DNA of 64,000 nucleotides, from the NCBI RefSeq assembly GCF_051175315.1, contig NZ_CP195100.1, forward strand, positions 4,278,001-4,342,000, given 5' to 3'. The position numbers were made by a program, and so were the translations under genes. Origin of the DNA: Tundrisphaera sp051175315. GTDB taxonomy: Bacteria; Planctomycetota; Planctomycetia; Isosphaerales; Isosphaeraceae. Shown piece by piece: positions 31,133-39,200 of this stretch. Position 1 is the first letter of the stretch, and every line of letters starts with the position of its first letter. Under the pieces are notes generated by a model. That model was not told where the DNA came from. It did not search any database and saw nothing but the letters and a program-made list of their open reading frames with translations.

Positions 31133-32403
31133 GCCTCGGCGAGCACCGTGGCCAGGTTGTCGAGGCTGGTCGGGTAGATCGGCGGGCGGATCGAGCCCCG
31201 CGACCAGCCGTGGAGGAAGGCGACCGCCCCGCCGCAGACCCGGCCCTGGCAGGGGCCCATGCCCAGCCGGGTCTGGAGCTTGGCGTCGGTCCAGCCCGAA
31301 TGGCCGGCGATCGCGGCGGCCCGGACGTCCTCGCACCGGCAGACGATCGTGTCGGGCCGGGCCAGCTGGCGGAGTTCGGGCCGGAGGGCGAACGCCGTCT
31401 CCAGCGACCGGGCGAATTTGCGGGCGTGGTCCCGGGCCGCGAACAGGGGCCGGGCCAGATCATCCCGGTCGATGGCGGCATATCCGGCGATCTGCCCCTC
31501 GACCAGCGCCGCCTCCACGCCGCCCACGCCGGTCGCCTCGCCGGCCGCGAAGATGCCGGGGACCGACGTCTGCTGACGGTCGTCAACCCCGACCGACCCG
31601 CGATCGATGGCGCAGCCCATCACGGTCGCCAGTTCCAGGTTGGGGACCAGGCCGAACCCGCAGGCGAGCAGGTCGCACCGCTCGACGCGGGTCGAGCGGC
31701 CATCGGTGATCGCCACCGACTCGATCGGGTCGTTGCTCCCGGGCCCCTGGGCCTCGACCGGCCACCATCCGGCCCGGAAAGGGACGCCGCCGAGCCCGGC
31801 CCGCAGGCCGATCGCCTGGCGAATCTTGCCCGGGGCCGACCAGAGGCCGAGGCCGAAGCCGACGAGCTTGCCGAGCGGGGCCTGCTCGACGATCGCCGCC
31901 ACGGTCGCCCCGCGTTTGCGGAGCAACGCTGCCACCGCCAGGAGCAGCGGCCCCGATCCGGCGACGACGATCCGGCGTCCCTCGACGGGCAGCCCCGCCT
32001 TGACCATCGCCTGGATGCCGCCGGCCCCCAGGACGTTGGGCCGGGTCCAGCCGGGGAAGGGGAGGAACAGCTCGCGGGCCCCGGTCGCCAGGACGAGGCG
32101 GCGGAACCCCAGCTCGACCACCCGGCCGTCCGCCTCGGCCAGCAGCGCGTCGGGACCCGACCGGGCGAGGATCCGGGTGCCGGGCAGGACGACGGGGTTG
32201 GCTTCATAAGCCCGGCGGAACCAGCGGGCGGCCTCGGGGTCGTGGGGCGCGGCCCTCTCGCCACGCCAGATCTGGCCGCCGAGGTCGGGGTTGTCATCGA
32301 CCACGCCGACGACGCGGCCGTCGCCCGAGGCGGAGATCGCGGCGGCCATCCCGGCCGGCCCCGCCCCGATCACCAGGACGTCGAACTCGCGCCCGTGCTT
32401 CAT
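31126..32403 (-). CDS. NAD(P)/FAD-dependent oxidoreductase, D-hydroxyproline dehydrogenase large subunit-like
   Basis: 425 aa. A two-dinucleotide-binding-domain flavoprotein: FAD motif GAGPAGMAAAI (residues about 12-22), a second GSGPLLLAVAALL motif near 155, and GIFAAGEATGVGGVEAAL before the C-terminal part. The end has a BFD-like [2Fe-2S] cluster domain: CRCEDV and CQGRVCGG. Such proteins form the electron-transfer subunit of heterotrimeric amino-acid dehydrogenases such as LhpBEF of pseudomonads, which oxidises cis-4-hydroxy-D-proline. Its ATG overlaps the stop of the upstream [2Fe-2S] gene (ATGA), so the two are translationally coupled. Last gene of the six-gene cluster. Confidence 0.85.
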
Positions 32404-32696
32404 CGGGCCGAGGCGTGCTGGAGATCCGGGACGTCCCGGGCCTCGCCGAGGTCGGTCCGCACGTCCATGCCGGCCCGGCAGAAGATCTGGCAGGTGGCCC
32501 GCTGCTCGCGGCCGTCCACGGTGGCCCGGCATTCGAAGCAGACGCCCATGCCGCACAACGGCCCGCGCCGCTCGCCGGTCGCCGACTTGCGGAACGCCGG
32601 GCCCAGGCTCCGGACCAGGGCGACCGCGACCGAGGTCCCCGCCCGGACCTGATACTCCCGGCCGTCGATCTTGATCGGAATCGTCTCTGGCTGCAT
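32400..32696 (-). CDS. (2Fe-2S)-binding small subunit of the dehydrogenase
   Basis: 98 aa. A single ferredoxin-like domain of the SoxA/HcnA type with four cysteines: LCGMGVCFECRATVDG and a fourth in RATCQIFC. It would relay electrons from the flavin subunit encoded upstream. The start at 32696 (MQPETIPIKIDG) is preceded by GGATGG; the frame from 32753 extends into the spacer. It overlaps the downstream flavoprotein gene by 4 nt, and 43 nt separate it from the upstream FAD oxidase-type gene. The trio of small Fe-S protein, NAD/FAD subunit and DAO-type subunit is the hallmark of three-component D-hydroxyproline dehydrogenases. Confidence 0.85.
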   Translation of the reverse strand: MQPETIPIKIDGREYQVRAGTSVAVALVRSLGPAFRKSATGERRGPLCGMGVCFECRATVDGREQRATCQIFCRAGMDVRTDLGEARDVPDLQHASAR

Positions 32697-32739
32697 CGCG
32701 TGACCATCCGTTGGGTGCGGAGTCAGTTGAGATCGTGTC

Positions 32740-33855
32740 TCAATGATACGCAAATCCGCGGGACGGAAGATAGGGGTCGCGCGAAATAATCGACGGGCGG
32801 CCGGCGACGTGGTCGGCGATCAACTCGGCGGTCCCCAGCGACGTGGTGATCCCCAGCCCCTCGTGGCCGGTCGCCACCAGCAGGGCGGGGTCGTCGGGAT
32901 GAGGGCCGATCAGGGGCAGCGAGTCGGGCGTGGCGGCGCGGAAGCCGGTCCAGGCGCGGATGGCCGAGACCCGCCGCAGGTCGGGCATGTAGAGCAGGGC
33001 CCGGTCGACCATCTTGCGGAGCATCTCCGGGTCGATGGCCCGGTCCGTCACGCCGTACTGTCGCGACGATCCGATGAGCAATTGCCCGGTCGGCCGGGGC
33101 TGGACGTTGAAGGCCACCGAGTCCTGGTCCGACCCGTGGGCGCTCTTGAGGTAGCCCAGTTCCAGGATCTGGTGCCGGGCCATCCCGGGGTGGCGGTCGG
33201 TGATGACCAGGTGCCCCTTGCGCGGGCGGATCGGCAGGCCCGGCGTGAGGGCCACCGCGCGGGCCCCGCCGGCGTTGACCACGAGGTCGGCGGCAATCGT
33301 GGTCCCGTCGGCGAGGCGGACGGAATGGCCCGAGATCGCCGCCACCGATGGGCCGATCCGGACGGTCGCCCCCAGGGCGGTCGCCTCGTCCAGGAGGAAC
33401 CGGGCGGCGGTGGGCGGGTAGACCACCGAGTCGCCGGGGATGCGGAGGCCGCCGGCCAATCCGGGGCGGAGGTGGGGCTCGGCCGCGGCGAGTTGATGGG
33501 GGTCGAGGACCTCGGCCGGGACGCCGCGATCGGCGAAGAACCGGGCCTTGCGGCCGACCTCGTCCATCTCGTCGGCGTCGGCCGCGACCCAGAGGGTGCC
33601 GAACCGGGTGGACTCGACCCGGCCGCCGCCCCGCGCCACCAATTCATCCCAGAGCGTCTGGGAGCGGCGGCAGAGGGCGAACTGGGCCTCGGAATCGTCC
33701 ATCGCCACGACGTGGCCCATGCCGGCGGCCGTGGCGCCGCTGCCGACCGGGCGGTCGTCGACGACGGTCACGGCGAGCCCGTCGACGGCCAACGCCCGGG
33801 CGCAGGCGGCCCCCACGATCCCGGCGCCCACCACGACCACGCGGGCGCGGCTCAC
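32740..33855 (-). CDS. DAO-family FAD oxidoreductase, D-hydroxyproline dehydrogenase catalytic subunit-like
   Basis: 371 aa. A GTG start at 33855 overlaps the stop of the proline-racemase-family gene (GTGA), indicating translational coupling. The N-terminal Rossmann motif VVVGAGIVGAACARAL is followed by ATAAGMGHV, and the C-terminal block WTGFRAATPDSLPLIGPH and GHEGLGITTSLG are typical of glycine oxidase/D-amino acid dehydrogenase proteins. Linked to an epimerase that makes cis-4-hydroxy-D-proline, it most likely oxidises that imino acid to 1-pyrroline-4-hydroxy-2-carboxylate and passes electrons to the two Fe-S/flavin subunits downstream. The pathway role is inferred from gene context. Confidence 0.87.
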   Translation of the reverse strand: MSRARVVVVGAGIVGAACARALAVDGLAVTVVDDRPVGSGATAAGMGHVVAMDDSEAQFALCRRSQTLWDELVARGGGRVESTRFGTLWVAADADEMDEVGRKARFFADRGVPAEVLDPHQLAAAEPHLRPGLAGGLRIPGDSVVYPPTAARFLLDEATALGATVRIGPSVAAISGHSVRLADGTTIAADLVVNAGGARAVALTPGLPIRPRKGHLVITDRHPGMARHQILELGYLKSAHGSDQDSVAFNVQPRPTGQLLIGSSRQYGVTDRAIDPEMLRKMVDRALLYMPDLRRVSAIRAWTGFRAATPDSLPLIGPHPDDPALLVATGHEGLGITTSLGTAELIADHVAGRPSIISRDPYLPSRGFAYH

Positions 33856-34799
33856 GGGCGGATCCCGTCGCGGAACGGGTCGGCCGGGTCGAGCAGGAGC
33901 GTGGCCTCGGCCGTGATGAAGGCCGAGCCCCGGACGTGCGGGATCGTCCGGCCCTCCTCGACGGTGGCGAACCCTTCGAAGACGCTGCCGATGATGCTCT
34001 CCTGACGCCAGCGGCGGCCCTCGGGCAGCTTGCCGTCGGCCACCAGGCAGGCGATCTTGGCGCTGGTGCCGGTGCCGCAGGGGGAGCGGTCGTAGGCCTT
34101 GCCGGGGCAGAGGACGAAGTTCCGGCTGTCGGCCGCTTCGGATGGCCCGAACAACTCGATGTGGTCGATCTCGCCGCCGTCGGCGCCGGCGATCCCGGCC
34201 CGCTCCAGACCTTCGCGGACCTTCCAGGCCACGTCGGTCAGCCGCTCGATGTTGCGGAGTTGGAGGTCCTGGCCGTGGTCGTCGACCAGGAAGAACCAGT
34301 TGCCGCCCCAGGCGATGTCGCCGTGGACCGTGCCATGCCCCTCGACCTCGACCGCCACGGCCTTGGCGTGGCGATACCCCGGGACGTTGCGGACGGTGAC
34401 CTCGTTGTTCTCGTGGAGGGTGGCGGCCACCTCCCCCACCGGCGTCTCGATCCGGTGGACGCCGGGGCCGATCCGCCCCAGGTGGGCCAGGGTCACGACC
34501 AGCCCGATCGTGCCGTGGACGCACATGTTGAGCACGCCCACGTTGTTGAAGAAGATCACCCCCGCCGCGCACGCCGGGTCGACCGGCTCGCAGAGCAGGG
34601 CCCCGACCATCGCGTCGGAACCCCTCGGCTCGTTGCACACCGCCGACCGGAAGGTGTCGAACCGGTCGCGGAACAGGGCCCGCCGCCCGGCCAGATCCCC
34701 GGTCCCCAGGTCGGGCCCGCCCGAGATCACCACCCGGGTCGGCTCCCCCCCGGTGTGGGAGTCGATCACCGCCACCCGCCCGATCGCCGACAGGCTCAT
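33852..34799 (-). CDS. proline racemase family, probable 4-hydroxyproline 2-epimerase
   Basis: 315 aa. The enzyme interconverts trans-4-hydroxy-L-proline and cis-4-hydroxy-D-proline by a two-base mechanism. The catalytic pair is C93 in NMCVHGTIG and C241 in SPCGTGTSAK; H95 and D237 complete the usual set. Two cysteines (rather than Cys/Thr) fit proline racemase or 4-hydroxyproline epimerase, not the dehydratase. The residue after the first catalytic Cys is Val, where the family commonly has Gly (MCGHG). The linked D-hydroxyproline dehydrogenase-type genes favour the hydroxyproline epimerase (HypE/LhpA). The stop overlaps the next gene by 4 nt. Confidence 0.88.
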   Translation of the reverse strand: MSLSAIGRVAVIDSHTGGEPTRVVISGGPDLGTGDLAGRRALFRDRFDTFRSAVCNEPRGSDAMVGALLCEPVDPACAAGVIFFNNVGVLNMCVHGTIGLVVTLAHLGRIGPGVHRIETPVGEVAATLHENNEVTVRNVPGYRHAKAVAVEVEGHGTVHGDIAWGGNWFFLVDDHGQDLQLRNIERLTDVAWKVREGLERAGIAGADGGEIDHIELFGPSEAADSRNFVLCPGKAYDRSPCGTGTSAKIACLVADGKLPEGRRWRQESIIGSVFEGFATVEEGRTIPHVRGSAFITAEATLLLDPADPFRDGIRP

Positions 34800-34866
34800 G
34801 AAAGATCATTCTCCAAAAAGGCGAGATGTGGTTCGAGGGGGGAGCAGGCGTGTCGATGCTTCGAGA

Positions 34867-35214
34867 TCAGCCGAAGAAATCCGCCTCGACGGGCTTCGGG
34901 GTCGCGCCCCCTTTGGCGTCGATGTCGGTGGCACAGTAGGGGCAGTAGCGCAAGCGTCGATCGATCGCGATCAGGAATCCCGTCTTCCAGATGAAGGCGT
35001 CCCAGGGCCCCTGGCAGTTGGGGCAGCGGAAGGCGAAGTGTTGGGCATAGATCAAGCAGACGAAGACCCCTCCGAGGATGGGGAGGATGACGATGGGGGC
35101 CAGGACGCCCAATTTGGTCGTGAGCAGGGCGCTGATCGCGAAACAACCGGAGCAGGCGAGGGCGATGAGAGCGACCCGCTTCTTCTTGCGGTTCATGAAC
35201 TCACGGATCGTCAT
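34867..35214 (-). CDS. small membrane protein with a C-terminal zinc ribbon
   Basis: 115 aa, no family recognised. ATG 35214 (MTIREFMNRKKKR) has GAGG 3-7 nt upstream; an alternative ATG lies at 35238. A basic N-terminus precedes two hydrophobic helices (about 14-32 and 37-56). A cytoplasmic tail carries CPNC and CPYC pairs about 26 residues apart, a zinc-ribbon layout. It is embedded between the deaminase-type and epimerase genes of the hydroxyproline cluster (67 and 50 bp gaps), same strand, so it is probably cotranscribed. It is too small for a transporter of known type; a membrane scaffold or regulatory role is only speculation. Confidence 0.65.
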   Translation of the reverse strand: MTIREFMNRKKKRVALIALACSGCFAISALLTTKLGVLAPIVILPILGGVFVCLIYAQHFAFRCPNCQGPWDAFIWKTGFLIAIDRRLRYCPYCATDIDAKGGATPKPVEADFFG

Positions 35215-35264
35215 CGCCTCGGCCCTCGCCCCGATCATCGGATCGAATGAGCGTCAAATCCCCG

Positions 35265-36176
35265 TCACGCGGTGGCGAAGTCGATCGTGGGCCGGTCGGC
35301 GATGGCCTTGCGGATGATCCTGAGGATCTGCTCGCGTTCGGCGCCCTGGATCGTCTGCCGGGGGGCGCGGACGGTCTCGGTGCCGTAGCCGCACTCGGCC
35401 GAGGCGAGCTTGATGTACTGGACCAGCTTGGGCAGGGTGTCCAGGTGGAGCAGGGGGGTGTACCAGCGGTAGACCTCGACCGCCTCGGTGTAGCGGCCGG
35501 CGGTCAGGAGGTCCCACAGGAGGCGATTCTCGCGCGGGAAGGCGTTGACCAGCCCGGAGATCCAGCCCTGGATCCCCAGCAGGTAGCTTTCCATGACGAG
35601 GTCGTCGACGCCGCAGAACAGGAGGAACCGGTCGCCCACCTCGTTGCGGATGTCGGTGATCCGCCGGGGGTTCTCGGACGACTCCTTGATTGCCACGACG
35701 GTCGGCTCGTCGGCCAGCTCGGCGAACAGGGGCGGCGGGATGTCGACCCCGTACGAGACGGGGTTGTTGTAGATCATGATCGGCAGCTCGGTGGCCCGGG
35801 CGACCGCCTTGAAGTGGGCGACCGTCTCGGGGCCGTCCGACTTGTAGACCATCGCGGGCAGGACCATCAGGCCGTCGGCCCCGATCCGCAGGGCGTCGGC
35901 GGCGAACCGGCAGGCCAGGGCCGTGGTGTACTCGGCCACGCCCGAGAGGACCGGGACCCGGCCGGCGACGTGGTCGACGGTGGCCTTGAGCAGCTCGCGC
36001 TTCTCGACGGCCTCCAGCGAGCAGTTCTCGCCGACGGTGCCCAGCATCACCAGCCCGTCGATGCCGGCCGCGAGCATCGCCTCGACGTGCTCCAGGGTCG
36101 CGGGGATGTCCAGCGACTCGTCCTCGCGGAACTGGGTGCACGCCGCCGGGAACACGCCCTGCCAGGTCACGCTCAT
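35265..36176 (-). CDS. dihydrodipicolinate synthase family protein, probable 1-pyrroline-4-hydroxy-2-carboxylate deaminase
   Basis: 303 aa with the (beta/alpha)8 DapA fold. The Schiff-base lysine is K164 in VVAIKESSENP and the conserved tyrosine is Y136 in IYNNPVSYG; GTVGENCSL replaces the GTTGE loop. Within a hydroxyproline cluster, this family member most likely deaminates 1-pyrroline-4-hydroxy-2-carboxylate to 2-oxoglutarate semialdehyde. N-acetylneuraminate lyase or KDG aldolase activity cannot be excluded on sequence alone. ATG 36176 is the first codon after a shorter in-frame leader. It is the first gene of the minus-strand cluster and is preceded by a strong hairpin at 36208-36241. Confidence 0.85.
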   Translation of the reverse strand: MSVTWQGVFPAACTQFREDESLDIPATLEHVEAMLAAGIDGLVMLGTVGENCSLEAVEKRELLKATVDHVAGRVPVLSGVAEYTTALACRFAADALRIGADGLMVLPAMVYKSDGPETVAHFKAVARATELPIMIYNNPVSYGVDIPPPLFAELADEPTVVAIKESSENPRRITDIRNEVGDRFLLFCGVDDLVMESYLLGIQGWISGLVNAFPRENRLLWDLLTAGRYTEAVEVYRWYTPLLHLDTLPKLVQYIKLASAECGYGTETVRAPRQTIQGAEREQILRIIRKAIADRPTIDFATA

Positions 36177-36207
36177 GGTCGTCTTGCCTCGGTCGGAGAA
36201 CGGGGAC

Positions 36208-36241
36208 GGGGACGCCGCGAGAGAGGGTCCGCGGCGTCCCC
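36208..36241 (-). terminator. 12-bp perfect hairpin between cytochrome gene and hydroxyproline cluster
   Basis: GGGGACGCCGCG (36208-36219) pairs perfectly with CGCGGCGTCCCC (36230-36241) around a 10-nt loop. It lies 45 nt past the stop of the large cytochrome gene and 32 nt before the ATG of the DapA-family gene, both on the minus strand. The downstream side has no T-run, so it may end the first transcript or act as a leader structure of the second. Confidence 0.55.
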
Positions 36242-36285
36242 GGAGATTGTCGGGAAGTCGGCTCGATTTCGTCAAGCCGCCGGTT

Positions 36286-39200
36286 TTACTGCGGCAATTC
36301 CACGGTCACGGCCATCACGATCGGGGCCGTGTCGTCGGGCCCTTTCACCAGCTCGATCGCCCTGATCGGCTCGGCCCGGTCGGGCTGGACCGACAGGTAG
36401 CGGACCTGCTTCCCCCGGAGCCGGAACGCCAGCTTCGAGCCGGGCACCTCGATCGGCCGGATGTAGTCCGCGAAGTGGACCCCATCCTTGAGCGGGATGT
36501 CCTGCGTCTTGCCGTCGGCGTAGTGGAGCCGGACGATCATCGAGACGGTGTGGTCGCCGTCCGGGCCCGTGGCCCCCCAGCCGCTGATCCCGCTGAGCAG
36601 GTGGATCGCCCGGGCCGGCAGGTCGCAGGGGATCGTGACGCTTTTCGGCATCTTGGGGGCGTTGGTCCCGTTGGGGCCGTAGAGCATGACGGCGTTGGGG
36701 ATGCGGTCGCCCCGGGGGTCGACCAGGACGAACGGCACGCCCTCGAACGTCTTGGGAGTCCAGTCCGGGAAGACCAGGCGCTCGATCGACGAGTCGGGGT
36801 CGAAGAACATCCCCCTGGTCGTGACGACGTCGGCCACCTTGGCGAGGTCCAGCGGCAGGTACTTGCCCCTCTGGGTGAGGAAGGCGAGCAGGTCGGCCAT
36901 CCCCTCGTTGCCGAGCTGCTTCTCGAAGCCCTCGGGCATGAGCGACTTCTTGGACGCGGCGAACTCCTCGACGTTCTCGCGGAGGACGTTGGTGGTCTTC
37001 CCCTCGGCGTCGAGCAGCTCGATGGCGTTCTTGGTCTCCGAGGCGAGCAGGCCGTTGAGCACCCGGCCGTCGTCGGTGGCCAGGGTGTACTGGACGAAGT
37101 TCCCCTCGACGCTCCGGCTGGGGTCGAGGATGTGAATCAGCAACTCCTCGCGAGGGTGGGAGGCCATGCCGGAGAGGTCCGGGCCGACCTTGCCCCCCTC
37201 GCCCGAGTGCATGTGGCACTTGGCGCACTGCTGGACGAAGGCGGCCTTGCCCTTCGCTACGTCGCCCCCCTTGAGGGCGACCTTGGCGACCTCGTCGATC
37301 ACCTTCTGGCGGTCGGCGTCGGGCATGGCCCCGCCCTTGGCGACCACGGCCCGGGCCCGGCGGGCGATGGACCGGTCGGGGAACGCGGCGAGCTTCTGGG
37401 ACTGGGGCAGGCTCAGTTGGGTCAAGGAGACGTCCCCCTTCTCGATCGCGTCGAGCAGGGCGTTGGCCCACTCGGCGCGGCCGAGCAGGGCGGTGATGGC
37501 CTGGTCGCGGACGGCCGGGCTCATCGCCGGGATCCGCGAGAGCAGGGCGGGCGCGGCGCCCGCCGCCTCGCCCCGGCCGACCGCCTCGACCAGCCCCACG
37601 GCCAGCGCCGGCGGGGTCCTGGGGGAGAGGAGCGAGAGCAGGGTCTCGACGGTGGCGTCGTCCTTGATCCGGAACTCGACCAGCCGCCGGGCCGCGTCGA
37701 CCCGCGCCGCGTCGGTCTGCTTCTCGTCGCGGACGGTCGCCAGGAAGGCCTGGGCGATCTCCGCCGCGTTGGCCTCCAGCGACTTCGAGCCCCAGCGGCC
37801 GGCCAGGTCGATCAGGCGGGCCCGCGAGCCCGGCGACAGCCGGGTCATCAGGGCGGCCATCGCCTTCTCCGACGCCTCATCGAGCTTCGGGGCCTTGTCC
37901 TTGGGCCAGCCCCGGGCGAACCCGGAGATCACGGCCTCGGCCACCCGGGGATCGGCCTCGGCGAGCTTGGCGAGGATCGCCCCCGACGAGCCCGCCTCGA
38001 CGCCCCGGGCGTAGTGCTCGGCCACCCGGCCGGCGAGGGCCGCGACGGCGGGATCGAGGGGGGGCAACGGGATCGGGGCGCCGGGCTTGATGGCGTTCTC
38101 GGGCTTGAAGTCTTTGAGCGGGCCTCCGCTCACGACGAGCGGCTTGCGATCGCCGAGCGAGTGGTCCAGAAACGGGTTGGTCACGAAGCCTGGGGTCGCC
38201 AACCGTTCCAGGAATTTCGCATCGTTGCGGGCGGCGGCCGCGGTGGCCGCATCGACCAGCCACTTGTCGCCTTTGAGCATGCCCGCGAACAGGGCCTTGA
38301 CGATCGCGTCGGCCGCGGCGTCGGAGGCGGGCTGATCGGCCAGCGCCAGCATGGCCGCCAGGCGGACCTGCGGGTCGGGGTCGCCGAGCAGGTTCGCGGC
38401 GCGGGCAACGGGGTCGGCCTCCTCGGCGCGGGGCAGGACCATCGCGGCATTGCGGCGGACGCCGGCCGAGGGATGCTGCAGGGCCGCGAAGACGGCCTCC
38501 TTCGCCGGGCCATCCTTCTTGAGGACGCCGAGGCCGTCCATCGCCCAGAGGGCATGGATCGCGCCGGGGTTGAGGCCGATCCCGTCCACCGACTTGTCCT
38601 GGACCAGCGCGACGAGGTCGGCGACCACGTCATCCTTGCCGCGTTCGATCAGGAGCCGCTGGGCATGGAGCCGCCAGAACATGTTGTCGGACTTCAGCGC
38701 GGCGACCAGCCCCTTGGGGTCGGCCGGGTCCAGGGCCTTGATCGGGGCGGCGGGCTGGGGGGCGTCCTTGTGGGTCACGCGATAGATCCGGCCGTGGGTC
38801 TTGTCGCGATAGGGGATCTCGTAGGCCCCGCCCTTGCCGGTCTTGTAGCCCTTGGGCGTGGGGTTGTGCTGGACGATGAAGTTGTACCAGTCCACGAACC
38901 AGACGTTGCCGTCGGGGCCGACCTCGGCCAGGATCGGCGAGGTCCACTCGTCGTCGCTGGCCACCAGGTTCCAGCCGTTGTGCGAGGCGAAGTCGCTGCC
39001 CCGCTTCTCCAGCGTGAAGGTGGAGATCAGGTGCCCGGTCGGCTCGGCCACGAAGGCGGCGGCGTTCCAGTAGGGCCTGGGGTAGTTCCGGGCCGTGTAC
39101 AGGGCGTGGCCGGCGGCGGCGGTGAACCCGCCGTGCCAGTCGACCTGGCGGACGTTCTCGGTGACCGGGAAGAAGCGGTTGCTGTCGGCGATGTTGGGCA

